Of a DNA stretch of 64,000 nt, positions 16,701 through 25,848 are shown in pieces. This DNA is from Sporosarcina sp. ACRSL (GTDB lineage: Bacteria; Bacillota; Bacilli; Bacillales_A; Planococcaceae): the NCBI RefSeq assembly GCF_022346605.1, contig NZ_JAKRNT010000004.1:186001-250000 (forward strand), in the 5' to 3' direction. The position numbers and the translations under genes are program-made. The notes under the pieces were generated by a model. It was not told where the DNA came from. It did not search any database and was given only the letters and a program-made list of their open reading frames with translations. Positions within the stretch are counted from its first letter, which is position 1, and each line of letters starts with the position of its first letter.

Positions 16701-16887
16701 GTATCAAAATGAAGTGTATTTGCAACAAAAAGAAATCATTCTGCAATACAACATACTACGGTCGCAACACAATGAAAAGCGTGCAACGCAATGAAAACCG
16801 TCCGCAACACAATATTAAGTAAACGCAACAAAACGAATACAAACTGCAACACAACGAAGCCTCAACGCAACACAACGAAACTACTTC
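16701..16887 (+). repeat. 21-bp tandem repeat array 3 (9 units)
   Basis: Units start at 16701, 16722, 16743, 16764, 16783, 16804, 16825, 16846 and 16867. The spacing is 21 bp except one 19-bp unit. The core is GCAACACAAYGAA with drift toward GCAACAAAAAGAA. It ends about 110 bp upstream of the lipoprotein gene at 17007. Confidence 0.85.
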
Positions 16888-17006
16888 ATTTCTTCTTCCT
16901 CAATACTCCCATCCACATTCATCCATCTTTCTCACAATTTGAACTTTACAACTCATCAGTAGTACTATTAACATTGAATACTATTACATAGGTTGGAGAG
17001 TTGACT

Positions 17007-18257
17007 GTGAGAAAAGTGCTATTCCTAATCTTGTTAGTGATAATTTCAGGGTGTGCCAAGGATACGCCAATGGAAATGCAACTGACAAACGTAAACGGGG
17101 AAAAACATGTTTTAGAAGATTTGTTAGGAGAAAGGGGAACAATTTTATATTTTTCTGGGACGTGGGTTAGTTCATCAAGTACCTTGGAATATTTGAATGA
17201 ACAGAATGCTGACTATAAAAAGAATGGGATACAAGTGTATTTTATTGATCTATCGAACGGCGATGAAAAAGCTAGAGATTTTATAAACGAGCATAATGTA
17301 ACTTTAGATTATTTTGTAGACGGTAAACAGTTGGCGGAAAAATATGATGTCTTGACACTACCCACTACCGTCTTTATAAATCCCTACGGACAGACGGAAG
17401 TCAGTTATGCGAGTGAGATTGAGTCGGAAATTATTGAGTCGATCATACATAAGTGGTTGGATAATGAAGTATCGGGAAATTCGCAAATTAGCCGAGATGT
17501 TCTTGCAGATGGAGACATAGCGATCAGCAAGGATATCACTACGTTTTACGAAAGTATGATAAATGGACAATATGATATGGTCTATGATTTTCTACGTGTT
17601 CCTTTCCTGCCGACAAAAGAAGAATACATCAGTTATAAAGAAAATGAACCGGAGAAATTAGTCGGTTATGAAATTTTGGAGGATCTCACAAAGGAGGTCA
17701 AAGAGAAAGAGGGAAAGGTTATTCTAGTAAGAAAAACGTATATTGACCAAAATGAGAATGAATTTATCGTTGAGGTAGTTGATGAGTTTCGAAAGGATTC
17801 TGCGACTGGTATTTGGAAATACACAGGTCAATACTATGAAAACTTAAAAACAATTCGACTAGGATCACTATTAGAATCGAGCAGCGGTGATTACGATCCG
17901 TCATTTTACTTTTCGTTACTCGGCAAATCGAGAGATATGATTATTCATATTTTAGGAGAGCCTGAAGTGAATTATGAAGCTGAATATGAAAGTGATCAAC
18001 TATCCTATTTACAATACCCTGAAGTGTTTTTGGGATTAACACCGGATTTTCAAGTTGCAAGTGTTGCACTCAATACGATTAAAGGAGACGCATCGATTGA
18101 TGATATTATCAATCGATTAGGTGATCCAGACTATGAAGACTACGATGGGGAAAATCTAGAGGGCAGTACATACATTGGTTATGAGTATAGTGACAATGTA
18201 ATTGAATTTCATTTCTCAAGTGAAAATAATGTTGTGACGAGCATAGTAATGCGTTAA
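17007..18257 (+). CDS. lipoprotein with a cysteine-less thioredoxin fold and a C-terminal DUF4309-like region
   Basis: A 416-residue lipoprotein. The signal peptide ends in the lipobox ISGC. Residues from about 25 to 150 form a TlpA/ResA-like thioredoxin fold (GTILYFSGTW, the cis-Pro region LTLPTTVFINPYGQ), but the active-site CxxC after TW is replaced by VSSSS, so disulphide chemistry is not possible. The middle part resembles a small NTF2-like domain (FYESMINGQYDMVYDFL). The C-terminal part has two repeats built on LGKSRDMIIHILGEPE and IDDIINRLGDPDYE, like DUF4309. GTG 17007 is chosen for the GGAG nine bases upstream. Function is unknown; binding is more likely than catalysis. Confidence 0.72.
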   Translation: MRKVLFLILLVIISGCAKDTPMEMQLTNVNGEKHVLEDLLGERGTILYFSGTWVSSSSTLEYLNEQNADYKKNGIQVYFIDLSNGDEKARDFINEHNVTLDYFVDGKQLAEKYDVLTLPTTVFINPYGQTEVSYASEIESEIIESIIHKWLDNEVSGNSQISRDVLADGDIAISKDITTFYESMINGQYDMVYDFLRVPFLPTKEEYISYKENEPEKLVGYEILEDLTKEVKEKEGKVILVRKTYIDQNENEFIVEVVDEFRKDSATGIWKYTGQYYENLKTIRLGSLLESSSGDYDPSFYFSLLGKSRDMIIHILGEPEVNYEAEYESDQLSYLQYPEVFLGLTPDFQVASVALNTIKGDASIDDIINRLGDPDYEDYDGENLEGSTYIGYEYSDNVIEFHFSSENNVVTSIVMR

Positions 18258-18275
18258 AGAAAAGGCAAAAGAAAA

Positions 18276-18422
18276 GGTGCCTGTGCAGCACACTATTCAG
18301 TTTATTCACTACAATTGTATAAATAAAAGAAGAGAAGTCGAACTATACAGCGTTTTTTCGACTTCTCTTAGTATATATATGCTTTTTAATGAATTGTCAT
18401 AAATGCACCTAACACAGGCACC
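18276..18422. repeat. 147-bp element bounded by 10-bp inverted repeats
   Basis: GGTGCCTGTG (18276-18285) and CACAGGCACC (18413-18422) are perfect inverted repeats. Between them is the hairpin AGAGAAGTCGAA / TTCGACTTCTCT (18331-18368), likely the terminator of the lipoprotein gene, and otherwise AT-rich sequence without a frame. It could be a miniature inverted-repeat element or one large RNA hairpin. Confidence 0.5.
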
Positions 18423-18464
18423 GACGCAATTTGTTCATTAAGAGATAATCTGTCAAAAATATTC

Positions 18465-18495
18465 AAAGTCAGCCATGATGTGAATGGCTGACTTT
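18465..18495. terminator. bidirectional terminator
   Basis: AAAGTCAGCCAT and ATGGCTGACTTT form a perfect 12-bp stem followed by TCTTTTT. It separates the convergent genes ending at 18257 and 18522. Confidence 0.8.
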
Positions 18496-18521
18496 TCTTT
18501 TTGGAGCGTTAACATATTACT

Positions 18522-19217
18522 TCAATCATACAGACGATCCGATACTTGTTGCAATTTCCTTTCTTGCTTTTCAAGTAATTCTCGTTGTTGATTCAGCTGC
18601 TTCTTTAGCTCTTCTTCCCGTTGTTTAAAGGCCAATTGAACCTCTTTATGTCGTTGGTCTTCCCTGGCTTCCTGTTCATAGAGATTGATCGCTTCTTTAA
18701 GGGTTTCAGCGCGATGATTCGCAAAATATCTTGTTATTTTTCTCATCGCATCTGTATGCCAGTAATTTTCTGGAACTACCGAATTCTCTCTTAGGTCGTC
18801 CAAAAGATCGATGATCGGCCCAGCTAACTGTGTACTTTGTTCATCAAATTCCTTGCAAGCACTCTCATAATTAATTGTAATCAAGGCTTTTCTAGAGCTG
18901 AAATCAATCTTTTTGAAGATGAATTTGAATGGCTTGGATATGTAATAAAAAATAGTGACTGTAATCGCGAAAATGAGAATTTTACTGAAGAACCCTTGGA
19001 AAACAAATACACACCAAAGTGGAATCGCAAAGATGATCAGCGCTAAGATGGCATTAAAATAAATAGGTAACGGATATGTACGTTCATAATAGCCATATAA
19101 TCCAAACTTTAATGGATCTTTCAATTCAAAAATTCGATATTCTTCTTTCAGACGGTCTAGTTCATATACCCGGGGTGCGGTATAGTCCAGATTGGCAACA
19201 ACATCTTCTTTACTCAT
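18522..19217 (-). CDS. membrane protein with a C-terminal coiled coil
   Basis: A 231-residue protein. Residues 1-50 are cytoplasmic and charged, two adjacent hydrophobic helices follow (PIYFNAILALIIFAIPLWCVFVF and ILIFAITVTIFYYIS, about 52-95), and the last 60 residues are a long Gln/Glu/Lys coiled coil (AFKQREEELKKQLNQQRELL). ATG 19217 has AGGAGAGGG upstream. No family is recognised. It is divergent from the beta-helix/AAA+ gene at 19488, which suggests but does not prove a shared function. Confidence 0.65.
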   Translation of the reverse strand: MSKEDVVANLDYTAPRVYELDRLKEEYRIFELKDPLKFGLYGYYERTYPLPIYFNAILALIIFAIPLWCVFVFQGFFSKILIFAITVTIFYYISKPFKFIFKKIDFSSRKALITINYESACKEFDEQSTQLAGPIIDLLDDLRENSVVPENYWHTDAMRKITRYFANHRAETLKEAINLYEQEAREDQRHKEVQLAFKQREEELKKQLNQQRELLEKQERKLQQVSDRLYD

Positions 19218-19487
19218 AGTCCCTCTCCTCAACTAAAAACTTTTTACTAGAACAAATGATTTGAAAAGGCCTTATTACCTTTTTATAGGGTAAAAGTCGT
19301 AGTTCAAACCACTCGTCTAAGATGTGTAAATTGTATATAATTAATATATTACTGTCAATATTACTTTCAATTATCTTATCTAGTAATAAATGGTATATGT
19401 AAAATGTTCTTTGCCATGAGATAATAATTCTTTTAGTTATGTTAAATCTATTAATAAATTACATCAGAATAATAGGATGTGTGATTG

Positions 19488-22400
19488 ATGTTTACTACGA
19501 AGGAAGTAACAGTTTCTAAGAAGTTCTTTTCAAGATATAAGACAATAACCGAGGCCATCAAGAATGTGCTGCCTGGGACAACGATTGTTATAGAACCTGG
19601 CATTTACAATGAAAAGGTTGTCATCGATAGGGAAATAAAGCTGATCGGCAATGGTCCAGTTGAAGACATTGTCCTCTATTGTGAAAATGATTCAGCGTTG
19701 ATGATGCGTACAGAATTTGCAACTGTTCAAGGTATCACGATTCGTCAAGGAGGACAAGCGAAGGAAGATGAACATTATTATGCCGTAGATTTGACGATGG
19801 GCTCACTGTCAATGACGGATTGCTCCATTACTTCATCGATCGGTAATGGAATTCGAATTGCGAACCTGGGCACGAATCCAGTTATTCAAGGCTGCGAAGT
19901 TTATGAAAACAATGGTATTGGGATTTTCATCACGAATGAAGCGAACCCTAGCATAAAGGACTGTCGAATTTACGACAATGTACAAAATGGAGTATTGGTA
20001 CAAGAAAATGGCCGTGGCACGATTGAAGGCTGTGAAATTCGTACGAACTCCTTTCCAAACATTGCAACCACTAGTGGGGCGGATCCTCTATCAAAAGGGT
20101 GCAAGATCTATAAGAGTCCATCGAATGGAGTATGGGCGTACGAAAATGGAAAAGGAACCTTTCAGGATTGCGAAATTTACGGAAATGCTTATTCAAATGT
20201 GTGTATCGTGACTAACTCGGATCCGCATTTCGTAAACTGTCAAATTCATACTGGTGAAGAAAATGGGATATGGGTAAAGGAAAAAGGCCGTGGCCGATTT
20301 GAAGAATGTAATATCCATTCTAATAAATTTCCCAACATTAACATCGAATCAGAAGCGAATCCTGCAATTAAAGAATCCAGGATATACAACAGTGAACAAA
20401 GTGGAATAATTATACACAACAAAGGCTTTGGTTCTATCACCAATTGCGAAATTAGCGATAATACCTATTCCAATATCGTCATCTCAACTGAAGCGAATCC
20501 CGAAATTATTGGATCTATGATTTCTAACAGTGAAAAAAACGGAATACTTGTGAGTGACAAAGGACTAGGTTCTATTAAGGATTGCGAAATTAGCGGGAAT
20601 ACATTTTCGAATGTTGTCATCTCCAATGAGTCAAATCCAATTATAAAGAATTGCCAAATCTATTCTAGTAAAGAAAATGGTGTATGGATTAAGGAAAACG
20701 GTCGCGGTCGAATTGAAAAATGTATGATTCATTCGAATAACCTTGACAATATGGAAATCGAAACAATGGCGAACCCGAAAATACGGGACTCTAAAATCTA
20801 TAATAGTGAACAATGTGGAATTTTTGTACATGACAAAGGTATGGGAACTATTGAAAACTGTGAAATTAGTGGAAACAATTTTTCGAATGTTGTCTTAGCA
20901 GCTGAAGCGAATCCGGTGGTCCAGAACTGTCAAATTCATGCTAGTGAACAAAGCGGTGTATGGGTAAAGCAAGAGGGGCGCGGGAGTTTTGAAGACTGTG
21001 AAATTCATTCCAATAAGCATGCAAATATTGAAATTGTCACTAAAGGTGATCCGGAATTTACGAATTGTAAAATATTCAACAGTGATAGTTACGGGATACT
21101 GGTAAAAGATGAGGGCAGAGGAACAATTGATAACTGCGAGTTTTACGGGAACAGCGAACAGGATATTTACATAACAGATGATAGTAATCTAAAAGTCATT
21201 GAATCGATGAAACGGAAGACGAAAGAACAGGATATTGCAGAGCCAGCCTCAACAGGAGAGGCTTCTTCTTCTCAACCTTCTGAAGACTTGGAAAGCGTGT
21301 TAGCTGAGTTACATACGTTAATTGGAATGGAGAATATCAAAGAAGACATCCAGAAAACGATTGACTTTATCCGTTTTAACAAAGAGCTCGCGGGCTTTGG
21401 AATCGAATCCAATACAATTGAAGTCGCTGCTGCACATACCGTTTTGTATGGAAATCCCGGTACAGGAAAGACGACTGTAGCGAAGTTGTTAGGCAAACTG
21501 TATAAAGCGATGGGATTGCTGGCGGAAGGTCATGTTGTCGAAGTGAACCGTGAAAAGTTGGTTGGGGAATTTATAGGACAGACAGCGCCTAAAACACAAG
21601 CCAAAATCGACGAGGCGATCGGTGGCGTGCTTTTCATAGATGAAGCATACTCACTGACAAACAAAGGGACAGATAGAGATTTTGGCCCGGAAGTGATTGA
21701 AGTGCTGTTAGAGCAGATGGAAAACCGCAAAGGCGAATTCATCGTTGTCGTCGCGGGTTATGATAAAGAAATGCAACAATTCCTCGAAGCGAATCCGGGA
21801 TTGCAAAGTCGTTTCACGCAGCACTTCCATCTCCAAGACTATACACCGGATGAAATGCTCGACATCGCCCGAAAAATGGTGAAGGAGAAACAGCGCACAC
21901 TTTCCATCGATGCAGAAGAATTGCTAACGAAACATTTCACAGCGCTATGGCGGAAAAGAGACCGATTCTTCTCCAATGCACGAACGGTACGGAATTATAT
22001 CGACGAAATGCTGCAGGCACAGGCGCAGAGATGCATGCGCACCCCTCAAGAACAATGGACAAAGGAATTTCTTCTAACGTTGACGGCTGAAGATGTACAA
22101 GCTGCATTGCCGAAAGAGGAAGCAAAGGCGTTCGATATTCCAATTAATGAAGAATTATTAGCGCAAGCACTTCAGCAATTGCAGCGCATGATCGGCATGG
22201 AGCACGTGAAAGCAGAAGTTGAAAAACTCGTCACGCTCGTCCGCTTTTACAAGGAAGAGGGAAGGGAACTAACCGATTTATCAACCCACATGGTGCTCGT
22301 TGGAAGTCCCGGAACTGGAAAAACGGTCCTCGCTCGGATACTCGCCAAAATCTATCAAGCACTCGGCATTTTAGAGCGTGGGGATTTAATTGAGGTCAAT

Positions 22401-22973
22401 CGAGATTCATTAGTAAGTGGGTATCCCGGTATGAGTGAGCAACTCATCACTCGCTACATCGATCAAGCAATGGGTGGAACGTTGTTCATTGACGAAGCGT
22501 ATCAGCTCACCCAGTACGGGGCAGACGACCCGGGGCATAAAGTGATTGAAGTATTGCTGAAACGGATGGAAGATGACCGCGGGAAATTCATTGTCATCGG
22601 GGCAGGCTACAAAGAGAATATGGAACAGTTCCTAGACAGCAACGATGGCTTACGCCGCCGTTTTGCCCGCCGCATCGAATTTGAAGATTACACGCCGTCT
22701 GAGTTAATGCAAATTAGTGAATTGCTGCTTCGGGAGAGAGGCTATCAATTAGATGCTGCTGCATACGATCATTTATCTGCGTTTTATCAATATAAGTATG
22801 ACCGACGGGATCGCACCTTTGGAAATGCCGGCTTCGCAAGAAATGTCGTAGAGGAAGCCATCAAAAATCTCGACTACCGAATGGCACAAATTCCAAGAGA
22901 ACAGCGCGATGAAGAAATGATAAAGTTGCTGCTAGTAGAAGATGTGAACTTGGTTAGTGAAAAAAATAGTTAA
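19488..22973 (+). CDS. beta-helix repeat protein fused to two CbxX/SpoVK-type AAA+ ATPase domains
   Basis: A 1161-residue protein without a signal peptide. Residues of about 20-565 form a right-handed parallel beta-helix made of a 46-residue double-coil repeat (ANP...NCQIH...SGVWVKEEGRG...CEIHSN...), at least nine times. A short polar linker follows. AAA+ domain 1 has Walker A GNPGTGKTT (near 655) and Walker B GVLFIDEAYSL (near 713). Domain 2 has GSPGTGKTV (near 938) and GTLFIDEAYQL (near 998). Both are of the CbbX/SpoVK class, which remodels protein complexes as hexamers. The substrate is unknown. ATG 19488 is preferred to the adjacent TTG at 19485; the ribosome binding site is weak. A terminator follows at 22981. 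Confidence 0.88.
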   Translation: MFTTKEVTVSKKFFSRYKTITEAIKNVLPGTTIVIEPGIYNEKVVIDREIKLIGNGPVEDIVLYCENDSALMMRTEFATVQGITIRQGGQAKEDEHYYAVDLTMGSLSMTDCSITSSIGNGIRIANLGTNPVIQGCEVYENNGIGIFITNEANPSIKDCRIYDNVQNGVLVQENGRGTIEGCEIRTNSFPNIATTSGADPLSKGCKIYKSPSNGVWAYENGKGTFQDCEIYGNAYSNVCIVTNSDPHFVNCQIHTGEENGIWVKEKGRGRFEECNIHSNKFPNINIESEANPAIKESRIYNSEQSGIIIHNKGFGSITNCEISDNTYSNIVISTEANPEIIGSMISNSEKNGILVSDKGLGSIKDCEISGNTFSNVVISNESNPIIKNCQIYSSKENGVWIKENGRGRIEKCMIHSNNLDNMEIETMANPKIRDSKIYNSEQCGIFVHDKGMGTIENCEISGNNFSNVVLAAEANPVVQNCQIHASEQSGVWVKQEGRGSFEDCEIHSNKHANIEIVTKGDPEFTNCKIFNSDSYGILVKDEGRGTIDNCEFYGNSEQDIYITDDSNLKVIESMKRKTKEQDIAEPASTGEASSSQPSEDLESVLAELHTLIGMENIKEDIQKTIDFIRFNKELAGFGIESNTIEVAAAHTVLYGNPGTGKTTVAKLLGKLYKAMGLLAEGHVVEVNREKLVGEFIGQTAPKTQAKIDEAIGGVLFIDEAYSLTNKGTDRDFGPEVIEVLLEQMENRKGEFIVVVAGYDKEMQQFLEANPGLQSRFTQHFHLQDYTPDEMLDIARKMVKEKQRTLSIDAEELLTKHFTALWRKRDRFFSNARTVRNYIDEMLQAQAQRCMRTPQEQWTKEFLLTLTAEDVQAALPKEEAKAFDIPINEELLAQALQQLQRMIGMEHVKAEVEKLVTLVRFYKEEGRELTDLSTHMVLVGSPGTGKTVLARILAKIYQALGILERGDLIEVNRDSLVSGYPGMSEQLITRYIDQAMGGTLFIDEAYQLTQYGADDPGHKVIEVLLKRMEDDRGKFIVIGAGYKENMEQFLDSNDGLRRRFARRIEFEDYTPSELMQISELLLRERGYQLDAAAYDHLSAFYQYKYDRRDRTFGNAGFARNVVEEAIKNLDYRMAQIPREQRDEEMIKLLLVEDVNLVSEKNS

Positions 22974-22980
22974 GGAGGAA

Positions 22981-23010
22981 CCTGAATCGTTTTTAACGAT
23001 TCGGGTTTTT
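22981..23010 (+). terminator. intrinsic terminator
   Basis: CCTGAATCGT pairs with ACGATTCGGG (one G-U) and is followed by TTTTT. It ends the AAA+ gene transcript. Confidence 0.85.
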
Positions 23011-23156
23011 ATGATGGATGAGATCGTTTAAATCAATCCGCGCTCGTAAGTGCTATGTAAAATTGACTACTAATCACTTTGGGGAAATGATAGAATTAAT
23101 TCATGGAAATAAATCGGAAAAGTGCAATTGTTTTAAGCTGAATTGGAGGTTTTTAC

Positions 23157-24233
23157 ATGCCGATAGAAGTCGGGATTTGGAAAGTGAATGATACAAAGGT
23201 TGATCGAATACAGTTTTCACCATTGGAATCCGAGACAAAATTAGAAGCTATATTAGAAAAGGATATTTCTATCATTTCCGAAGACGTTCTTGTCATTGGA
23301 AGGCAGGTTCCTACGGATCATGGTAAATTCATCGATATTTTAGGTTTGACGGTGGAAGGCGATCTTGTCATTTATGAACTGAAAAAGCATCAAACACCAC
23401 GGGAGGTTGCCGCACAAGTCATTGATTACGCCAGTTGGGTTCAGCTATTATCCTACGATAGTATTGTCGAGCTCTATGAAGAGAAAAACAAGATTTCACT
23501 GGAAGAAGCTTATGAGAATAAGTTTCACGCGGAGCTTCCAGACGAGTTGAATAATTCCCATCACATGGTGATCGTGTGTGCAGAGTTAGATCAAGGAACG
23601 GAAAGAATCGTTAATTACTTATCAACAAACTTCAACGTACCGATCAATGCCGTCTATTTCCGGTATTTCAAGGAAGGCACGAATGAATTTTTGACGAGAA
23701 CGTGGTTGATTGATCCTGCTGTAGCGGAAGGGAAGGAACCGATACCAACTGGAAAGAAAAAAGAATCGTGGAATCAACGTGACTTTGTCGTTAACTTTGA
23801 GGATGGGCCGAATCGTAGCTGGAATGATGCCATGAAGTATGGGTATGTGTCCGCAGGGAATGGTAGCTGGTTCAGTAAAAAGCTACGTCATCTGTTCGTT
23901 GGCGCTCGTGTTTTCTGCATGATCCCAGGGGGGAAGGGATATGTTGCGGTTGGCACCGTTACTCATAAAGCCGTACCATTGAAAGATGCCATTGTCACTG
24001 TTGACGGTCAAGAACGTAGATTACTTGATCTCCAGCTCGAAAATAATAATTTTCAACATGACTTGCATGATCCGGATCTGTGCGAATATGTCGTCGCTGT
24101 GGATTGGATCAAGGCACTTCCAGTAGAACAAGCCTATTGGACAAAAGGGCTTCGGGCCAATCAAAACACAGCGTATAAACTGCGAAATCAATTTACGATT
24201 GAAAAGCTTGAGGAGTTTTTTGGGATTGCGTGA
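23157..24233 (+). CDS. NucS-like PD-(D/E)XK nuclease with a C-terminal PUA/EVE-like domain
   Basis: A 358-residue protein. The N-terminal 100 residues carry a PD-(D/E)XK core: Asp60 in FIDILGL, Glu74 and Lys76 in VIYELKK, and a downstream AAQVIDYASWV helix with the accessory Gln. This matches the DUF91/NucS-type nuclease fold. The C-terminal part (about 225-300: YGYVSAGNGSWF, LRHLFVGARVFCMIPGGKGYVAVGTV) looks like a PUA/EVE-type nucleic-acid-binding barrel. The domains suggest cutting of modified or damaged nucleic acid, in repair or defence; this is inferred. The ATG at 23157 has TTGGAGG upstream. The next gene starts 24 bp downstream. Confidence 0.72.
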   Translation: MPIEVGIWKVNDTKVDRIQFSPLESETKLEAILEKDISIISEDVLVIGRQVPTDHGKFIDILGLTVEGDLVIYELKKHQTPREVAAQVIDYASWVQLLSYDSIVELYEEKNKISLEEAYENKFHAELPDELNNSHHMVIVCAELDQGTERIVNYLSTNFNVPINAVYFRYFKEGTNEFLTRTWLIDPAVAEGKEPIPTGKKKESWNQRDFVVNFEDGPNRSWNDAMKYGYVSAGNGSWFSKKLRHLFVGARVFCMIPGGKGYVAVGTVTHKAVPLKDAIVTVDGQERRLLDLQLENNNFQHDLHDPDLCEYVVAVDWIKALPVEQAYWTKGLRANQNTAYKLRNQFTIEKLEEFFGIA

Positions 24234-24256
24234 GGACGCAAAAGGGGGGAGCATTT

Positions 24257-24535
24257 ATGGATTTTGAATGTTATTTAGCCAATCGGCATTTGTACGTTAA
24301 CGGTTATCGAGGAATGAAGGAGATATCAGCACAACAATATGCGAATAGATTCAGTAATTTGGTCCGGAAACGAATCTACAACTACGAAGATGAAATTGAT
24401 GAAAGTATCGTAAAAAAGATAAATGAGGAATACGTTAATAAGACGAGTGAATACGAGCGGACTTTGAAGTATTACTTGGAATATAAACGTCATATGAGGA
24501 TCCAAGTCGTTGATGATGATGTTTATAATAATTAA
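24257..24535 (+). CDS. hypothetical protein
   Basis: A 92-residue, Tyr-rich, charged protein (MDFECYLANRHLYVNG at the start, RIYNYEDEIDESIVKKINEE in the middle). ATG 24257 has GGGGGGAG upstream and homologous length cannot be judged. There are no membrane segments. It lies between the nuclease gene and another small gene on the same strand, each with its own ribosome binding site. Function unknown. Confidence 0.65.
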   Translation: MDFECYLANRHLYVNGYRGMKEISAQQYANRFSNLVRKRIYNYEDEIDESIVKKINEEYVNKTSEYERTLKYYLEYKRHMRIQVVDDDVYNN

Positions 24536-24552
24536 GAATAGAGGTCGAGCTG

Positions 24553-24909
24553 ATGGTTGAAAAACAGGTGATTTACGTCGATGGGATTACATCGATTTCA
24601 GAGAGCATCTTTTCATTTACCAATGGAAAGCGATTGATCGAGGCAGAACCGCTGCCTCATAAAGTGAAGATGAATCCAAACCAAAACTCAAACTACCATT
24701 TGGACGCTGCTGATCTAAGGAAAATGTATGAGCTAGAAAAGTCAATATTTCCTTATGCATACGCGAAGGATATGACAAAGACTTACTACATAGACTACAT
24801 GAAAAAGAAATGGATAGAACTCATGCAAGCCGGGCGGTTGTTGCCGCTACTTGAACATGTAGCTGGTAGATCGTTTGAAATGTATGAGATAAAATGGGTC
24901 GGGAAATGA
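24553..24909 (+). CDS. hypothetical protein (intact paralogue of the relic at 3591)
   Basis: A 118-residue soluble protein (VIYVDGITSISESIFSF at the start; YHLDAADLRKMYELEKSIF in the middle). ATG 24553 has GAGGTCGAG upstream. No family is recognised. The first half is matched at the DNA level by the decayed stretch 3591-3735, so this gene or its ancestor existed at least twice in the genome. It is 17 bp downstream of the previous small gene and probably co-transcribed with it. Confidence 0.65.
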   Translation: MVEKQVIYVDGITSISESIFSFTNGKRLIEAEPLPHKVKMNPNQNSNYHLDAADLRKMYELEKSIFPYAYAKDMTKTYYIDYMKKKWIELMQAGRLLPLLEHVAGRSFEMYEIKWVGK

Positions 24910-24942
24910 GTAAAAACCTTATAACGGTTAGGGGTTGTCAAA

Positions 24943-25503
24943 GTGATTGAACATAAAAAATTTCCGAATCTAGAAACAGATAGATTGATATTACGAAATG
25001 TAAATAATGAGGACATTGATTTTATTTATAGGCTTTTTAGTGATGAAAGAGTATGTGAATTTTTATTAGACGAAGAATTATTTACAAGTAGAAATGATGC
25101 AATAGAGTTTGTTGAATGGTATAAAAATCCGGAAGAAAAGGGCTACAATCGTTGGGTGTTAGTCAAAAAAGATGCTAACCAAGAACAAATTGGAACTTGT
25201 GGATACCATAAATGGGACAGAATGAACAATATTGCAGAAATAGGCTATGATTTATGGCACGAACATTGGGGACAAGGATATATGAGAGAGGCCTTGATTC
25301 GTGTAATAGAAAGTGGATTTAATCATATGAAATTAAATAGAATTAACGCTTATGTTGCGTTAGATAATGTCAACTCTGCCAAGTTATTAGAAAAGCTTGG
25401 ATTTGTAAATGAAGGAGTATATAGAGATAAGCATTTATTTAGAGGTAAATATTATGACCATTATTCCTTTTCTTTGTTAAAAAGAGATTGGAAGCAATAC
25501 TAA
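24943..25503 (+). CDS. GNAT family N-acetyltransferase (RimJ/RimL type)
   Basis: A 186-residue acetyltransferase. The N-terminal strand LETDRLILRNV, the QIGTCGYHKWD strand and the acetyl-CoA binding motif HWGQGYMREAL, followed by RINAYVALDNVNSAKLLEKLGF, are the hallmarks of the RimJ/RimL branch, which acetylates N-termini, amino acids or antibiotics. The acceptor is unknown. It starts at GTG 24943 with a modest site and ends before a strong terminator at 25520. Codon use looks more AT-rich than in the nuclease gene upstream. Confidence 0.88.
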   Translation: MIEHKKFPNLETDRLILRNVNNEDIDFIYRLFSDERVCEFLLDEELFTSRNDAIEFVEWYKNPEEKGYNRWVLVKKDANQEQIGTCGYHKWDRMNNIAEIGYDLWHEHWGQGYMREALIRVIESGFNHMKLNRINAYVALDNVNSAKLLEKLGFVNEGVYRDKHLFRGKYYDHYSFSLLKRDWKQY

Positions 25504-25519
25504 GGAATATAATCAGACC

Positions 25520-25560
25520 AGACTGTCATGGGAAAAGATTCCTCATGGCAGTCTTTTTTT
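25520..25560 (+). terminator. intrinsic terminator
   Basis: AGACTGTCATG pairs with CATGGCAGTCT and is followed by a run of nine T. Confidence 0.9.
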
Positions 25561-25848
25561 TTACTATTGTTTATCTAAATGCTCATAACTATTTCCCTGG
25601 TAATTGAAAGGAAGTATGATGTGAAAATTCTCCAAAACCCACTGATAATAGGTATGAAATAGTGGACTTTTTGAATGATGCGAAGTTTAACAAGTTTGGA
25701 CAGGTCGTACCGTTTCTCCTGATCTTCCCTCGGCAGTCAGAATCGTTGTATAGAGAACCAGATGTCTAGTTGTAAAAGAACTTTAACTATAATAAAGTAT
25801 ATATATAAAGAATATTCGGAAAAAACAATTAATTGGGGGAGAGCTGCT
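25561..25848. other. intergenic region with a possible gene remnant
   Basis: One frame on the plus strand (about 25658-25768) reads EIVDFLNDAKFNKFGQVV and then PFLLIFPRQSESLYREPD before a stop, with protein-like composition but no start or ribosome binding site. It may be a decayed gene end. I do not recognise it. Confidence 0.3.
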
